From Carpediemonas membranifera (lineage: Eukaryota; Fornicata), in NCBI GenBank assembly GCA_019828565.1, contig JAHDYR010000017.1, positions 124,001 through 188,000 on the forward strand: a DNA stretch of 64,000 nt, read 5' to 3'. Made by a program: the position numbers and the translations under genes. Positions 17,649 to 27,996 of the stretch are shown in pieces (positions within the stretch are counted from its first letter, which is position 1; each line of letters opens with the position of its first letter). The notes under the pieces were generated by a model, which was given only the letters and a program-made list of their open reading frames with translations, made no database searches and was not told the DNA's origin.

Positions 17649-18941
17649 TCACATGATGTCATCACCATCCATGTCGACGTCGTCATCCACAGCCCGGGTC
17701 CGAACCATGGCGGGGGGTGCGGTCGCCGGGGCCGTCTGCACTGGCGCCTCCACCGGCCTCGTCGAGGCTGGGGTGGCCATGGTGTTCTTCTTGCCACGAC
17801 TCCGCCCGCCCCGGCCGCCGCGACCACGGCCCCTGCCGCGTCCCGTTTTCTTGGGCACCTTCTTGCTCTTGTACTCTGCATCAAACGTGGTTCCGTCCGC
17901 CTTCTTCGTGATTCCATGCAATCTCCAGTTCTGCAGCCGTGCGATCTCCATCCTTAGCGTGCTCTCCTTCTGTAGGCCTTCAAGCAGGTCAAAGTAAGTC
18001 TTGCCTGGCACCTCGTCGTCGAGACTATACCGGAAGAACGGCATCACCCTCTCAGGAGGCACCAGCATGTCCTTGGCTCCAGTGGCGAGTAGGTGCTGCA
18101 GTTTCCCGTGTTGTTCCTTGTAGACGAGGCCCCCGAGCTGGACTATCCGCTTCTTCTCCTCACGGATACGGAGACGCTCGTTGAATAGGTTGATGATGAC
18201 GATTTTGGTGTTGAGTGAAGCAAGGCTATCCTTGGTGACGTCAATGTTGATGTTAGCGATGCCTTCCTCAGCGTTGTCATCGTACTCAACGTTGAAGTCG
18301 CCGCGGAGAGGCCAGTAGCCCTGTACATACTCATGGGGCACTCTGGTCGGTCCCTTCTCCTTCTCACCGTCCTTCGGCTCAGGGGCCGGGGGTTGCTCAG
18401 GCAGCGGATCCGTGCTCGGCAGCTCACCAAGCGGGGGCTCAACAGGCAAGGCCACGGGAAGCTCCCCGAGGTCACGGTTGAAGAGGCCCTCGATGATCTC
18501 CTGGTCTTTCCCAGGCCCGAGTTGCTGTAGAGTGGCGATGGCCTCCTCATTGGCCAGCGGACCTCCGTGGTAGTAAAGGCGGAGATAGTGCTCGAAACAT
18601 TCTCGAACGGAGCGGCGGGGGTTGACGTGGGCTCGGATGAGCTCCCAGTTGCCGAGGCCGTTGAGCTCGAGTGCTTCGATCATGAAAAGTTCCTCGTCTG
18701 TCGTCCAGTCGTTCACAAACTTATCAGGGAAGCTCAAACGGGGATACATAGTATGCGAACACTTGTGACGCTGGACTTCGACGCCTGCAAGGTAGCAATT
18801 AATGCACAGCGAAAAGTCTGTGCAATCGCAGCACTGCATGCGGTATTCTTTGGGCCCATCGGAATCATTGTACAATTCTATATCGCAAAAGTCACAGGTT
18901 ACTGGCTGCGCTTCAATCTGGGGCGTTTCTGCGTCGGCCAT
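17649..18941 (-). CDS. ADA2: ADA2-type transcriptional adaptor
   Basis: The protein has 430 residues from the ATG at 18941. A ZZ zinc finger (CDFCDIELYNDS... CCDCTDFSLCINCY ... HKCSH) lies at about residues 15-60. A SANT/Myb domain (WTTDEELFMIEALELNGLGNW) follows at about 75-125, and then the ADA2 signature GYWPLRGDFNVEYDDNAEEGI. ADA2 bridges the Gcn5 acetyltransferase to SAGA-type coactivator complexes and helps it acetylate nucleosomal histones. The C-terminal SWIRM domain of animal and yeast ADA2 is not visible; instead the tail is a GRGRGRGGRGGRSRGKK stretch that may bind nucleic acid, then an acidic end. TPR-free and intronless. Confidence 0.88.
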   Translation of the reverse strand: MADAETPQIEAQPVTCDFCDIELYNDSDGPKEYRMQCCDCTDFSLCINCYLAGVEVQRHKCSHTMYPRLSFPDKFVNDWTTDEELFMIEALELNGLGNWELIRAHVNPRRSVRECFEHYLRLYYHGGPLANEEAIATLQQLGPGKDQEIIEGLFNRDLGELPVALPVEPPLGELPSTDPLPEQPPAPEPKDGEKEKGPTRVPHEYVQGYWPLRGDFNVEYDDNAEEGIANINIDVTKDSLASLNTKIVIINLFNERLRIREEKKRIVQLGGLVYKEQHGKLQHLLATGAKDMLVPPERVMPFFRYSLDDEVPGKTYFDLLEGLQKESTLRMEIARLQNWRLHGITKKADGTTFDAEYKSKKVPKKTGRGRGRGRGGRGGRSRGKKNTMATPASTRPVEAPVQTAPATAPPAMVRTRAVDDDVDMDGDDIM

Positions 18942-19068
18942 TGTGTGTAGTGAGATAAATTGCACGACAGTATTTCAGCACCAGCGCAGCCCACTAGTTC
19001 TCACAGTGGCGCAGGCATCGAGGTAAAACATCGCTACTGACTCAATGCCTTCACAAGAGGCTCTTGGC

Positions 19069-19076
19069 TAAACTGC
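19069..19076 (+). promoter_or_regulatory. TAAACTGC octamer before the strumpellin start
   Basis: Ends 10 nt upstream of the ATG. A same-strand copy precedes the ABCA gene (48626-48633) and opposite-strand copies occur upstream of 46946 and 10085. It may be an initiator-like core promoter element; this is inferred only from position and recurrence. Confidence 0.45.
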
Positions 19077-19086
19077 ACGAAAAACG

Positions 19087-22000
19087 ATGAGCGACAACAC
19101 CTCCTCACAGAATGCCGCTCAGGAGCATCTGTGTTCATTAGTGGCACATGGTGCTACAATTATTGCAGAGATAACCTATTTGAAAGACCATATCCCTCGC
19201 GTTTTTCAGCTAGACACCAAAGCCCTTCAAAAGAAGTACGGACGGATTCTTCTCGACTTCCAATACTTCGAAGGTGATAAGAGCGATTACTACGAGTCCC
19301 TCATTCGTTCAGACCAGGACCTGATGGAGTTGGACGAGGGTTTAAGGCAGCATCTGCCAGTCCTTGACCGATTCTTCAAGGTATTCTCAGCTATCTGGCG
19401 CTACATATCCTCCTTCAACCGCACCATCACCCAGCTGGAGCAGGGTGTCTTTGTCCAGCAGACAATCCAGAGCGTCCTGGCAGACATGGACGGCCGGCAG
19501 CTGCTGGTCGAGGGAATCCACCAGTACGCAGTCATGCTCCTCCTTCTTGACCTGTACGTCCCCGGCCCTGTTCGCGAGAGGATGTTAGTAGCGTACAACC
19601 GCTTCAAGCCCACCGGTGTCGTTCGTCTTGGTGAAGTCTGTGACCTTGTCGGCCGCACTGAGTTCATCGCTGCTCCTGGCGCCACCACCACTGCCTGGCC
19701 GGCCAAGTACCCGACCAAATACTTCAAGCGGCTCCCCCCGTCTGCCTCGCTGGTTTCAGTACTGGTCGGCCAGTGCATCTCGGACGTCGTCCACGACTAC
19801 AGCTGGGCCTGGCCTGCCAGAGCGAACAGAGGCGATATGCTCAACAGACAGGGGTCCATACTGACCATGTTGCTGCTCTTCTGCCCTGAGGTGCTCCAGG
19901 AAGAGGCCGTGACGATGCGTGAGATTACTGACAAACACTTCCATGACCGATGGGTCATCGACATCCACCACGGCATCACCGTCGACCTCACTACACTGTG
20001 GGCCCCGTATAAGGCAGCCAAGGCGGCTGTGGGCATGACTATCAACCCCGGCTCGGTCTCTTCCATGGCGACTCAACGAGTCGGGCTCATGACAAAAACT
20101 CACGAGACACTGAAGAACTACTTAGCACACGGCGTTCTTCAGCCCGACTATGTTATGGACAACTGGGAGATGTTCATGGACGTTCTCAGAGATGCAAACA
20201 GCGTCGCCCGCTGGTTCATTGTGCACTTTAACACTGACAACAAGAAGTTCGCGGAACCACTTGCCCAAGGCACCGCAGTGGACGTGATGCTGCCCTTCCT
20301 CCTCGATTTATCCCAGTTCGAGTTTATACTTAAGACTATGTACACGGGTCTGCTCAGCGGCAAGGTCGAAAAGTGGGCAGGCCTCAAAGACGAGGGCCGG
20401 GCTCTCCTCGACAGCCTCGCACAGTACTACCGTGGCAGTGACGCGATGCATGGCGACAGATCTGACTCTTTGGCTCAGTGGTTCGAGGGCCTCAGCGCGA
20501 AGCTCGATCTCAACATCGAGGACGCCGTCAGCGCTGGCCGGAAGATCGCTAAGATGTCTGCAGCCGTCGATGATATCACACAGCACCACCAGGTGGAGGG
20601 GTCCTTGAGAGTGCGACAGTGTCTTGACGAGATCAAAGTGTGTCTGGGCAAGATGCTGCGGACAATCAACATCACTGACCGGTCGATGGCTTTGTTGACA
20701 GTTCTGACAGACTTCACTTACTCGTGGCATTTAATCGCTAGATTCACTCCCAAGATCCAAAATCTGATCCGATCGAACCCCAGTTTTATTGTCAGAATGA
20801 GGTCGCTCTTCTTGAAACAGACTTCTCTCATTGACTCGGCCACTGAGCGCCTCTCTGCCAGCCAGTCGTCTTCTCTCGAGCCAGTGGCCGCCTTCTACAG
20901 CGATGCCCTCCTCCACCACGTCCAGAACGTCCTCCAGGTTGTCCCAGTCAGTATGTTTAGGCTGCTCGAGGATGTTGTCGACATCGTCAGCAATGAACTG
21001 CCCGATATCGATCCGAAGGTTGCCAAGGCCGACCTCACCAAGTTCGCCGAGCTCAACGCCCGCGCCCGTCTCGTCAAGGCCACCCAGAACGTCTGCGTCT
21101 TCTCCCTCGGCGTCCTTGAGATGAAGACAACCCTTGTCGGCATCATCAAGGCAGACCCGAGGACCGTTCTAGACCACGGACTGCGACTCGAACTATCGGC
21201 CTCACTGCTCGACGTCCTTGGGTCCATATCATTCCCAGTCAAGGGGGTGACGCCAGAGTCTTTCATTGCCGCGCTGTCCCAGGCCTCTTCCAAGCTTGCC
21301 CACGTCTCACAGTCGCTGGAGTACATTCATGATTACATTGATTTATGTGGACCTGGTATGTGGCTCGACTCTGTCAGAGCAGTTCTGGCCACACAGACCA
21401 AGCACGACTCCGGGACCGCCCCCACTGGAGCAGATTTAGCTCTGCCGCCGGGCCCCACTTGGATTGCTAAGACAGTGGATGCTTTGACCTCGTTATGCAA
21501 GGCGGGTCGGTTCATTGAGCACCAGATGAGGGTGATCGCACCCACTGGGAAGCAGGTGATCGGTGTCTCGGAGCTATACGCCCTCTCCGCCGTTGTCGGC
21601 GTCCCCGGCCTGGTGTCGCTCGACGAGCACTGCGTCGACAGACAGACAACTGCTCTCTACTCGTTCACAAAGGCACTCGCCGCTAAGACGGAGAGCACAC
21701 TCGGGGCCACTCAGCTCGCGGAGACCATGAAGGCAGCCCCCCTCTGGTCAGCGGCGTGGACCTCAAACCCGGCATTCAAGGGCCTCGTCGCCGCCATGTT
21801 GCCTGTGCTTGAGGCGGTAGGGGAGCTCCACATCATCCGGAAGCTCCTCGGGCACCAGCGGGCAGTCCTCAGCGCCACGCGCGGATCAATATTGAGAGAT
21901 TCGATCGCCGTATCTGATATGGATGGTCTTACTGGGGCCATGACCGTTACCACGGGCGATGCCATGGCTGCCATCGATGTGACAGAGTCTATCGGTCTTC

Positions 22001-22305
22001 CACACGTCCTGGCCGCTACGATCGTATCCAAGATTGGATCTGCCACCATTGATCCAGATCTCGACACCCCCGTCACCGTCCCGGCCAAGAAGAGCAAGGG
22101 TGTCGCCCCAGACGCCTCTCTCTTTATCCGCGGCGTGGCCGCCCTCATGGACTCCCTTTCATCTGATGCTCAGCGTGCTGTGCTTGATTTAGTCGAAGCT
22201 TTCTGCGAGCACTCAGAGATGGGCTGTGCGCCGGTCCCAGCGCTATGGTGGTGGCTGCGGGCCATGGGTCAGTGTGAGGTTGCTGACAGCATAATTGGGC
22301 TGTAG
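19087..22305 (+). CDS. WASHC5: Strumpellin, WASH complex subunit 5
   Basis: The protein has 1072 residues, slightly shorter than the roughly 1159 of human strumpellin. Similarity is clear along most of the length: IIAEITYLKDHIPRVF, KKYGRILLDFQYFEG, QQTIQSVLADMDGRQLL, GPVRERMLVAYNRF, DRWVIDIHHGITVDLTTLWAPYKAAK, LDLSQFEFILKTMYTGLLS, VLEMKTTLVGIIKADPR and SLEYIHDYIDL. Strumpellin is a structural subunit of the WASH complex, which activates Arp2/3 to build branched actin on endosomes, so this cell should carry endosomal WASH machinery. The C-terminal third is more divergent. TAAACTGC ends 10 nt before the ATG (19069-19076), the clearest example of this motif. Confidence 0.93.
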   Translation: MSDNTSSQNAAQEHLCSLVAHGATIIAEITYLKDHIPRVFQLDTKALQKKYGRILLDFQYFEGDKSDYYESLIRSDQDLMELDEGLRQHLPVLDRFFKVFSAIWRYISSFNRTITQLEQGVFVQQTIQSVLADMDGRQLLVEGIHQYAVMLLLLDLYVPGPVRERMLVAYNRFKPTGVVRLGEVCDLVGRTEFIAAPGATTTAWPAKYPTKYFKRLPPSASLVSVLVGQCISDVVHDYSWAWPARANRGDMLNRQGSILTMLLLFCPEVLQEEAVTMREITDKHFHDRWVIDIHHGITVDLTTLWAPYKAAKAAVGMTINPGSVSSMATQRVGLMTKTHETLKNYLAHGVLQPDYVMDNWEMFMDVLRDANSVARWFIVHFNTDNKKFAEPLAQGTAVDVMLPFLLDLSQFEFILKTMYTGLLSGKVEKWAGLKDEGRALLDSLAQYYRGSDAMHGDRSDSLAQWFEGLSAKLDLNIEDAVSAGRKIAKMSAAVDDITQHHQVEGSLRVRQCLDEIKVCLGKMLRTINITDRSMALLTVLTDFTYSWHLIARFTPKIQNLIRSNPSFIVRMRSLFLKQTSLIDSATERLSASQSSSLEPVAAFYSDALLHHVQNVLQVVPVSMFRLLEDVVDIVSNELPDIDPKVAKADLTKFAELNARARLVKATQNVCVFSLGVLEMKTTLVGIIKADPRTVLDHGLRLELSASLLDVLGSISFPVKGVTPESFIAALSQASSKLAHVSQSLEYIHDYIDLCGPGMWLDSVRAVLATQTKHDSGTAPTGADLALPPGPTWIAKTVDALTSLCKAGRFIEHQMRVIAPTGKQVIGVSELYALSAVVGVPGLVSLDEHCVDRQTTALYSFTKALAAKTESTLGATQLAETMKAAPLWSAAWTSNPAFKGLVAAMLPVLEAVGELHIIRKLLGHQRAVLSATRGSILRDSIAVSDMDGLTGAMTVTTGDAMAAIDVTESIGLPHVLAATIVSKIGSATIDPDLDTPVTVPAKKSKGVAPDASLFIRGVAALMDSLSSDAQRAVLDLVEAFCEHSEMGCAPVPALWWWLRAMGQCEVADSIIGL

Positions 22306-22508
22306 GTAAAGTTTCTTATGGTTCTCGTGGTACTTGTTGTTGTCATCATGGAAGAAAGATCGTGTCTTATCAGCGAAAAAAACACCGGGTTGGGTCGAAC
22401 AGAAGAGAGGCTGAGCGAAGTGCTCGGATGGACAGTGATTGGACGTCACTCCGTTGCATTGTTCTTGATGAACATGCATTAACATGCTACCACTCACTCA
22501 TCAGTTAT

Positions 22509-23255
22509 TTACGTTGAGGTATTGTTCTGAGTGAGCGGGTAGTAGAGGCCGCAGTCCTCGACCTCGATGAACTCGGGGCACTGGGTGTCGGGGATGGGGC
22601 AGTCCTCGCAGGAGCCGGTGCAGATCACAAGGATGTCGCTGGTCTCAATCCAGGCGGGGCACTCGACGTTGAAGTTGTTGCAGCGGGAGCGGAGCTCGAA
22701 CATGTACTCGTAGCCGGAGAAGTCGAGGAGGTCGCCGGTGAGCAGGTTGCAGTCGAGGTGGATCTCCTTGACGAAGGTGAAGCTGGTGACGTAGCAGGCG
22801 GGGATCTCGCCCTCGAAGAGGTTGTGGCCGAGGTAGATGTACTGGAGGTACTCGTCGTTGCAGAGGGCGACGGGGAGGGGACCAGACAGGCGGTTGTTGT
22901 CGAGGTTGAGGTACTTGAGGTTGGTCAGGAAGCCGATGGCGTCGGGGACGGGGCCGGAGATCTCGTTCTCGTTGAGCTGGAGGCTCTTGAGGTAGGGGAA
23001 GCAGCCGATGTCGCTGGTGAGCTCGCCGGTGAGGTTGTTGGCCGGGAGTCTGATGTCGGTGACGTAGCCGTCGAGGTTGCAGCCGATGCCATACCAGGTG
23101 CAGACGTCACCAGTGTTCCAGCCGGAGTTGTCGGTCCAGAAATCGCCACCGAGGGCAGTGTACAGGTTCATGAGGGCCTCCTGCTCCGAGATAACGCATT
23201 GAGCGAACACGGTGGCGATCAGGCCAAGGACTACGAGAGAAGTGCCGAACTTCAT
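22509..23255 (-). CDS. Secreted leucine-rich-repeat protein, unit 1
   Basis: The protein has 248 residues. The signal peptide MKFGTSLVVLGLIATVFAQ is followed by a plant-type LRR N-cap (EQEALMNLYTALGG, SGWNTGDVCTWYGIGC), about five LRRs of the LxxLxLxxNxLxGxIP class (NNLTGELTSD, NEISGPVPDAIG, NNRLSGPLPV, HNLFEGEIP) and a cysteine-rich C-cap (CTGSCEDCPIPDTQCPEF). No membrane anchor is seen, so it is probably secreted or surface-bound, a ligand-binding scaffold. It is the last unit of the array in transcriptional order. Its tail ends YYPLTQNNTST, unlike all other units, because unique sequence begins here. Confidence 0.9.
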   Translation of the reverse strand: MKFGTSLVVLGLIATVFAQCVISEQEALMNLYTALGGDFWTDNSGWNTGDVCTWYGIGCNLDGYVTDIRLPANNLTGELTSDIGCFPYLKSLQLNENEISGPVPDAIGFLTNLKYLNLDNNRLSGPLPVALCNDEYLQYIYLGHNLFEGEIPACYVTSFTFVKEIHLDCNLLTGDLLDFSGYEYMFELRSRCNNFNVECPAWIETSDILVICTGSCEDCPIPDTQCPEFIEVEDCGLYYPLTQNNTST

Positions 23256-23278
23256 TGTTGTGTGAGCTGTAGGCTTAT

Positions 23279-23300
23279 CGTGTCATCGCGCGCTGACACG
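23279..23300. promoter_or_regulatory. Inverted repeat in the LRR upstream spacer
   Basis: CGTGTCA and TGACACG arms of 7 bp flank an 8-nt GC-rich centre (TCGCGCGC), 24 nt upstream of the LRR start codon. The same site recurs in the spacer before every unit; the one before 29887 carries CATGTTA-side changes. It may be an operator-like factor-binding site or the start region of transcription. A CCAATCA box occurs about 60 nt further upstream on the gene strand. Confidence 0.45.
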
Positions 23301-23461
23301 TTACAGTTCTCAGAAATGATTGGACCCGCCGATCAGATTCCGGGGCACCGTGCTGCCCCCACGCGCCCACGGATGCCGTCCCGGCGCCTTTCTCAGCCGC
23401 AAGGTAAACAGCTTCAGTCAACCCGCGATGCATCATTCAGTCACTCAATCATTTACCAAGC

Positions 23462-24202
23462 TTAGGCGGGGACAGCCTCAATAGGGTAGTAGAGGCCGCA
23501 GTCCTCGACCTCGATGAACTCGGGGCACTGGGTGTCGGGGATGGGGCAGTCCTCGCAGGAGCCGGTGCAGATCACAAGGATGTCGCTGGTCTCAATCCAG
23601 GCGGGGCACTCGACGTTGAAGTTGTTGCAGCGGGAGCGGAGCTCGAACATGTACTCGTAGCCGGAGAAGTCGAGGAGGTCGCCGGTGAGCAGGTTGCAGT
23701 CGAGGTGGATCTCCTTGACAAAGGTGAAGCTGGTGACGTAGCAGGCGGGGATCTCGCCCTCGAAGAGGTTGTGGCCGAGGTAGATGTACTGGAGGTACTC
23801 GTCGTTGCAGAGGGCGACGGGGAGGGGACCAGACAGGCGGTTGTTGTCGAGGTTGAGGTACTTGAGGTTGGTCAGGAAGCCGATAGCGTCGGGGACGGGG
23901 CCGGAGATCTCGTTCTCGTTGAGCTGGAGGCTCTTGAGGTAGGGGAAGCAGCCGATGTCGCTGGTGAGCTCGCCGGTGAGGTTGTTGGCCGGGAGTCTGA
24001 TGTCGGTGACGTAGCCGTCGAGGTTGCAGCCGATGCCATACCAGGTGCAGACGTCACCAGTGTTCCAGCCGGAGTTGTCGGTCCAGAAATCGCCACCGAG
24101 GGCAGTGTACAGGTTCATGAGGGCCTCCTGCTCCGAGATAACGCATTGAGCGAACACGGTGGCGATCAGGCCAAGGACTACGAGAGAAGTGCCGAACTTC
24201 AT
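23462..24202 (-). CDS. Secreted LRR protein, unit 2
   Basis: Intact, 246 residues, identical to unit 1 in nearly all positions except the tail, which ends YYPIEAVPA. Confidence 0.92.
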   Translation of the reverse strand: MKFGTSLVVLGLIATVFAQCVISEQEALMNLYTALGGDFWTDNSGWNTGDVCTWYGIGCNLDGYVTDIRLPANNLTGELTSDIGCFPYLKSLQLNENEISGPVPDAIGFLTNLKYLNLDNNRLSGPLPVALCNDEYLQYIYLGHNLFEGEIPACYVTSFTFVKEIHLDCNLLTGDLLDFSGYEYMFELRSRCNNFNVECPAWIETSDILVICTGSCEDCPIPDTQCPEFIEVEDCGLYYPIEAVPA

Positions 24203-24409
24203 TGTTGTGTGAGCTGTAGGCTTATCGTGTCATCGCGCGCTGACACGTTACAGTTCTCAGAAATGATTGGACCCGCCGATCAGATTCCGGGGCACCGTGC
24301 TGCCCCCCACGCGCCCACGGATGCCGTCCCGGCGCCTTTCTCAGCCCCAAGGTAAACAGCTTCAGTCAACCCGCGATGCATCATTCAGTCACTCAATCAT
24401 TTACCAAGC

Positions 24410-25150
24410 TTAGGCGGGGACAGCCTCAATAGGGTAGTAGAGGCCGCAGTCCTCGACCTCGATGAACTCGGGGCACTGGGTGTCGGGGATGGGGCAGTCC
24501 TCGCAGGAGCCGGTGCAGATCACAAGGATGTCGCTGGTCTCAATCCAGGCGGGGCACTCGACGTTGAAGTTGTTGCAGCGGGAGCGGAGCTCGAACATGT
24601 ACTCGTAGCCGGAGAAGTCGAGGAGGTCGCCGGTGAGCAGGTTGCAGTCGAGGTGGATCTCCTTGACAAAGGTGAAGCTGGTGACGTAGCAGGCGGGGAT
24701 CTCGCCCTCGAAGAGGTTGTGGCCGAGGTAGATGTACTGGAGGTACTCGTCGTTGCAGAGGGCGACGGGGAGGGGACCAGACAGGCGGTTGTTGTCGAGG
24801 TTGAGGTACTTGAGGTTGGTCAGGAAGCCGATGGCGTCGGGGACGGGGCCGGAGATCTCGTTCTCGTTGAGCTGGAGGCTCTTGAGGTAGGGGAAGCAGC
24901 CGATGTCGCTGGTGAGCTCGCCGGTGAGGTTGTTGGCCGGGAGTCTGATGTCGGTGACGTAGCCGTCGAGGTTGCAGCCGATGCCATACCAGGTGCAGAC
25001 GTCACCAGTGTTCCAGCCGGAGTTGTCGGTCCAGAAATCGCCACCGAGGGCAGTGTACAGGTTCATGAGGGCCTCCTGCTCCGAGATAACGCATTGAGCG
25101 AACACGGTGGCGATCAGGCCAAGGACTACGAGAGAAGTGCCGAACTTCAT
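24410..25150 (-). CDS. Secreted LRR protein, unit 3
   Basis: Intact, 246 residues; tail YYPIEAVPA. Differs from unit 2 at the codon for the DAIG segment (silent ATA-side change). Confidence 0.92.
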   Translation of the reverse strand: MKFGTSLVVLGLIATVFAQCVISEQEALMNLYTALGGDFWTDNSGWNTGDVCTWYGIGCNLDGYVTDIRLPANNLTGELTSDIGCFPYLKSLQLNENEISGPVPDAIGFLTNLKYLNLDNNRLSGPLPVALCNDEYLQYIYLGHNLFEGEIPACYVTSFTFVKEIHLDCNLLTGDLLDFSGYEYMFELRSRCNNFNVECPAWIETSDILVICTGSCEDCPIPDTQCPEFIEVEDCGLYYPIEAVPA

Positions 25151-25356
25151 TGTTGTGTGAGCTGTAGGCTTATCGTGTCATCGCGCGCTGACACGTTACA
25201 GTTCTCAGAAATGATTGGACCCGCCGATCAGATTCCGGGGCACCGTGCTGCCCCCACGCGCCCACGGATGCCGTCCCGGCGCCTTTCTCAGCCGCAAGGT
25301 AAACAGCTTCAGTCAACCCGCGATGCATCATTCAGTCACTCAATCATTTACCAAGC

Positions 25357-26097
25357 TTAGGCGGGGACAGCCTCAATAGGGTAGTAGAGGCCGCAGTCCT
25401 CGACCTCGATGAACTCGGGGCACTGGGTGTCGGGGATGGGGCAGTCCTCGCAGGAGCCGGTGCAGATCACAAGGATGTCGCTGGTCTCAATCCAGGCGGG
25501 GCACTCGACGTTGAAGTTGTTGCAGCGGGAGCGGAGCTCGAACATGTACTCGTAGCCGGAGAAGTCGAGGAGGTCGCCGGTGAGCAGGTTGCAGTCGAGG
25601 TGGATCTCCTTGACGAAGGTGAAGCTGGTGACGTAGCAGGCGGGGATCTCGCCCTCGAAGAGGTTGTGGCCGAGGTAGATGTACTGGAGGTACTCGTCGT
25701 TGCAGAGGGCGACGGGGAGGGGACCAGACAGGCGGTTGTTGTCGAGGTTGAGGTACTTGAGGTTGGTCAGGAAGCCGATGGCGTCGGGGACGGGGCCGGA
25801 GATCTCGTTCTCGTTGAGCTGGAGGCTCTTGAGGTAGGGGAAGCAGCCGATGTCGCTGGTGAGCTCGCCGGTGAGGTTGTTGGCCGGGAGTCTGATGTCG
25901 GTGACGTAGCCGTCGAGGTTGCAGCCGATGCCATACCAGGTGCAGACGTCACCAGTGTTCCAGCCGGAGTTGTCGGTCCAGAAATCGCCACCGAGGGCAG
26001 TGTACAGGTTCATGAGGGCCTCCTGCTCCGAGATAACGCATTGAGCGAACACGGTGGCGATCAGGCCAAGGACTACGAGAGAAGTGCCGAACTTCAT
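25357..26097 (-). CDS. Secreted LRR protein, unit 4
   Basis: Intact, 246 residues; tail YYPIEAVPA. Shares the GACGAAGG variant (versus GACAAAGG) with units 1, 5, 6 and 9. Confidence 0.92.
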   Translation of the reverse strand: MKFGTSLVVLGLIATVFAQCVISEQEALMNLYTALGGDFWTDNSGWNTGDVCTWYGIGCNLDGYVTDIRLPANNLTGELTSDIGCFPYLKSLQLNENEISGPVPDAIGFLTNLKYLNLDNNRLSGPLPVALCNDEYLQYIYLGHNLFEGEIPACYVTSFTFVKEIHLDCNLLTGDLLDFSGYEYMFELRSRCNNFNVECPAWIETSDILVICTGSCEDCPIPDTQCPEFIEVEDCGLYYPIEAVPA

Positions 26098-26304
26098 TGT
26101 TGTGTGAGCTGTAGGCTTATCGTGTCATCGCGCGCTGACACGTTACAGTTCTCAGAAATGATTGGACCCGCCGATCAGATTCCGGGGCACCGTGCTGCCC
26201 CCCACGCGCCCACGGATGCCGTCCCGGCGCCTTTCTCAGCCGCAAGGTAAACAGCTTCAGTCAACCCGCGATGCATCATTCAGTCACTCAATCATTTACC
26301 AAGC

Positions 26305-27049
26305 TTAGTTGACGGGGACAGCCTCAAGAGGGTAGTAGAGGCCGCAGTCCTCGACCTCGATGAACTCGGGGCACTGGGTGTCGGGGATGGGGCAGTCCTC
26401 GCAGGAGCCGGTGCAGATCACAAGGATGTCGCTGGTCTCAATCCAGGCGGGGCACTCGACGTTGAAGTTGTTGCAGCGGGAGCGGAGCTCGAACATGTAC
26501 TCGTAGCCGGAGAAGTCGAGGAGGTCGCCGGTGAGCAGGTTGCAGTCGAGGTGGATCTCCTTGACGAAGGTGAAGCTGGTGACGTAGCAGGCGGGGATCT
26601 CGCCCTCGAAGAGGTTGTGGCCGAGGTAGATGTACTGGAGGTACTCGTCGTTGCAGAGGGCGACGGGGAGGGGACCAGACAGGCGGTTGTTGTCGAGGTT
26701 GAGGTACTTGAGGTTGGTCAGGAAGCCGATGGCGTCGGGGACGGGGCCGGAGATCTCGTTCTCGTTGAGCTGGAGGCTCTTGAGGTAGGGGAAGCAGCCG
26801 ATGTCGCTGGTGAGCTCGCCGGTGAGGTTGTTGGCCGGGGAGTCTGATGTCGGTGACGTAGCCGTCGAGGTTGCAGCCGATGCCATACCAGGTGCAGACG
26901 TCACCAGTGTTCCAGCCGGAGTTGTCGGTCCAGAAATCGCCACCGAGGGCAGTGTACAGGTTCATGAGGGCCTCCTGCTCCGAGATAACGCATTGAGCGA
27001 ACACGGTGGCGATCAGGCCAAGGACTACGAGAGAAGTGCCGAACTTCAT
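26305..27049 (-). pseudogene. LRR protein, unit 5, one-base frameshift
   Basis: An extra G in the run at 26837-26840 (GGCCGGGGAG instead of GGCCGGGAG) breaks the frame just after TDIRLP. The remaining sequence is intact, and the tail ends YYPLEAVPVN. The change is in a short homopolymer, so a sequencing error is possible. Confidence 0.8.
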
Positions 27050-27255
27050 TGTTGTGTGAGCTGTAGGCTTATCGTGTCATCGCGCGCTGACACGTTACAG
27101 TTCTCAGAAATGATTGGACCCGCCGATCAGATTCCGGGGCACCGTGCTGCCCCCACGCGCCCACGGATGCCGTCCCGGCGCCTTTCTCAGCCGCAAGGTA
27201 AACAGCTTCAGTCAACCCGCGATGCATCATTCAGTCACTCAATCATTTACCAAGC

Positions 27256-27996
27256 TTAGTTGGGGACAGCCTCAATAGGGTAGTAGAGGCCGCAGTCCTC
27301 GACCTCGATGAACTCGGGGCACTGGGTGTCGGGGATGGGGCAGTCCTCGCAGGAGCCGGTGCAGATCACAAGGATGTCGCTGGTCTCAATCCAGGCGGGG
27401 CACTCGACGTTGAAGTTGTTGCAGCGGGAGCGGAGCTCGAACATGTACTCGTAGCCGGAGAAGTCGAGGAGGTCGCCGGTGAGCAGGTTGCAGTCGAGGT
27501 GGATCTCCTTGACGAAGGTGAAGCTGGTGACGTAGCAGGCGGGGATCTCGCCCTCGAAGAGGTTGTGGCCGAGGTAGATGTACTGGAGGTACTCGTCGTT
27601 GCAGAGGGCGACGGGGAGGGGACCAGACAGGCGGTTGTTGTCGAGGTTGAGGTACTTGAGGTTGGTCAGGAAGCCGATGGCGTCGGGGACGGGGCCGGAG
27701 ATCTCGTTCTCGTTGAGCTGGAGGCTCTTGAGGTAGGGGAAGCAGCCGATGTCGCTGGTGAGCTCGCCGGTGAGGTTGTTGGCCGGGAGTCTGATGTCGG
27801 TGACGTAGCCGTCGAGGTTGCAGCCGATGCCATACCAGGTGCAGACGTCACCAGTGTTCCAGCCGGAGTTGTCGGTCCAGAAATCGCCACCGAGGGCAGT
27901 GTACAGGTTCATGAGGGCCTCCTGCTCCGAGATAACGCATTGAGCGAACACGGTGGCGATCAGGCCAAGGACTACGAGAGAAGTGCCGAACTTCAT
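27256..27996 (-). CDS. Secreted LRR protein, unit 6
   Basis: Intact, 246 residues from the ATG at 27996. An extra T in the spacer (GGCTTTATC) opens the frame upstream to 28041, but the conserved start and signal peptide favour 27996. Tail YYPIEAVPN. Confidence 0.9.
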   Translation of the reverse strand: MKFGTSLVVLGLIATVFAQCVISEQEALMNLYTALGGDFWTDNSGWNTGDVCTWYGIGCNLDGYVTDIRLPANNLTGELTSDIGCFPYLKSLQLNENEISGPVPDAIGFLTNLKYLNLDNNRLSGPLPVALCNDEYLQYIYLGHNLFEGEIPACYVTSFTFVKEIHLDCNLLTGDLLDFSGYEYMFELRSRCNNFNVECPAWIETSDILVICTGSCEDCPIPDTQCPEFIEVEDCGLYYPIEAVPN

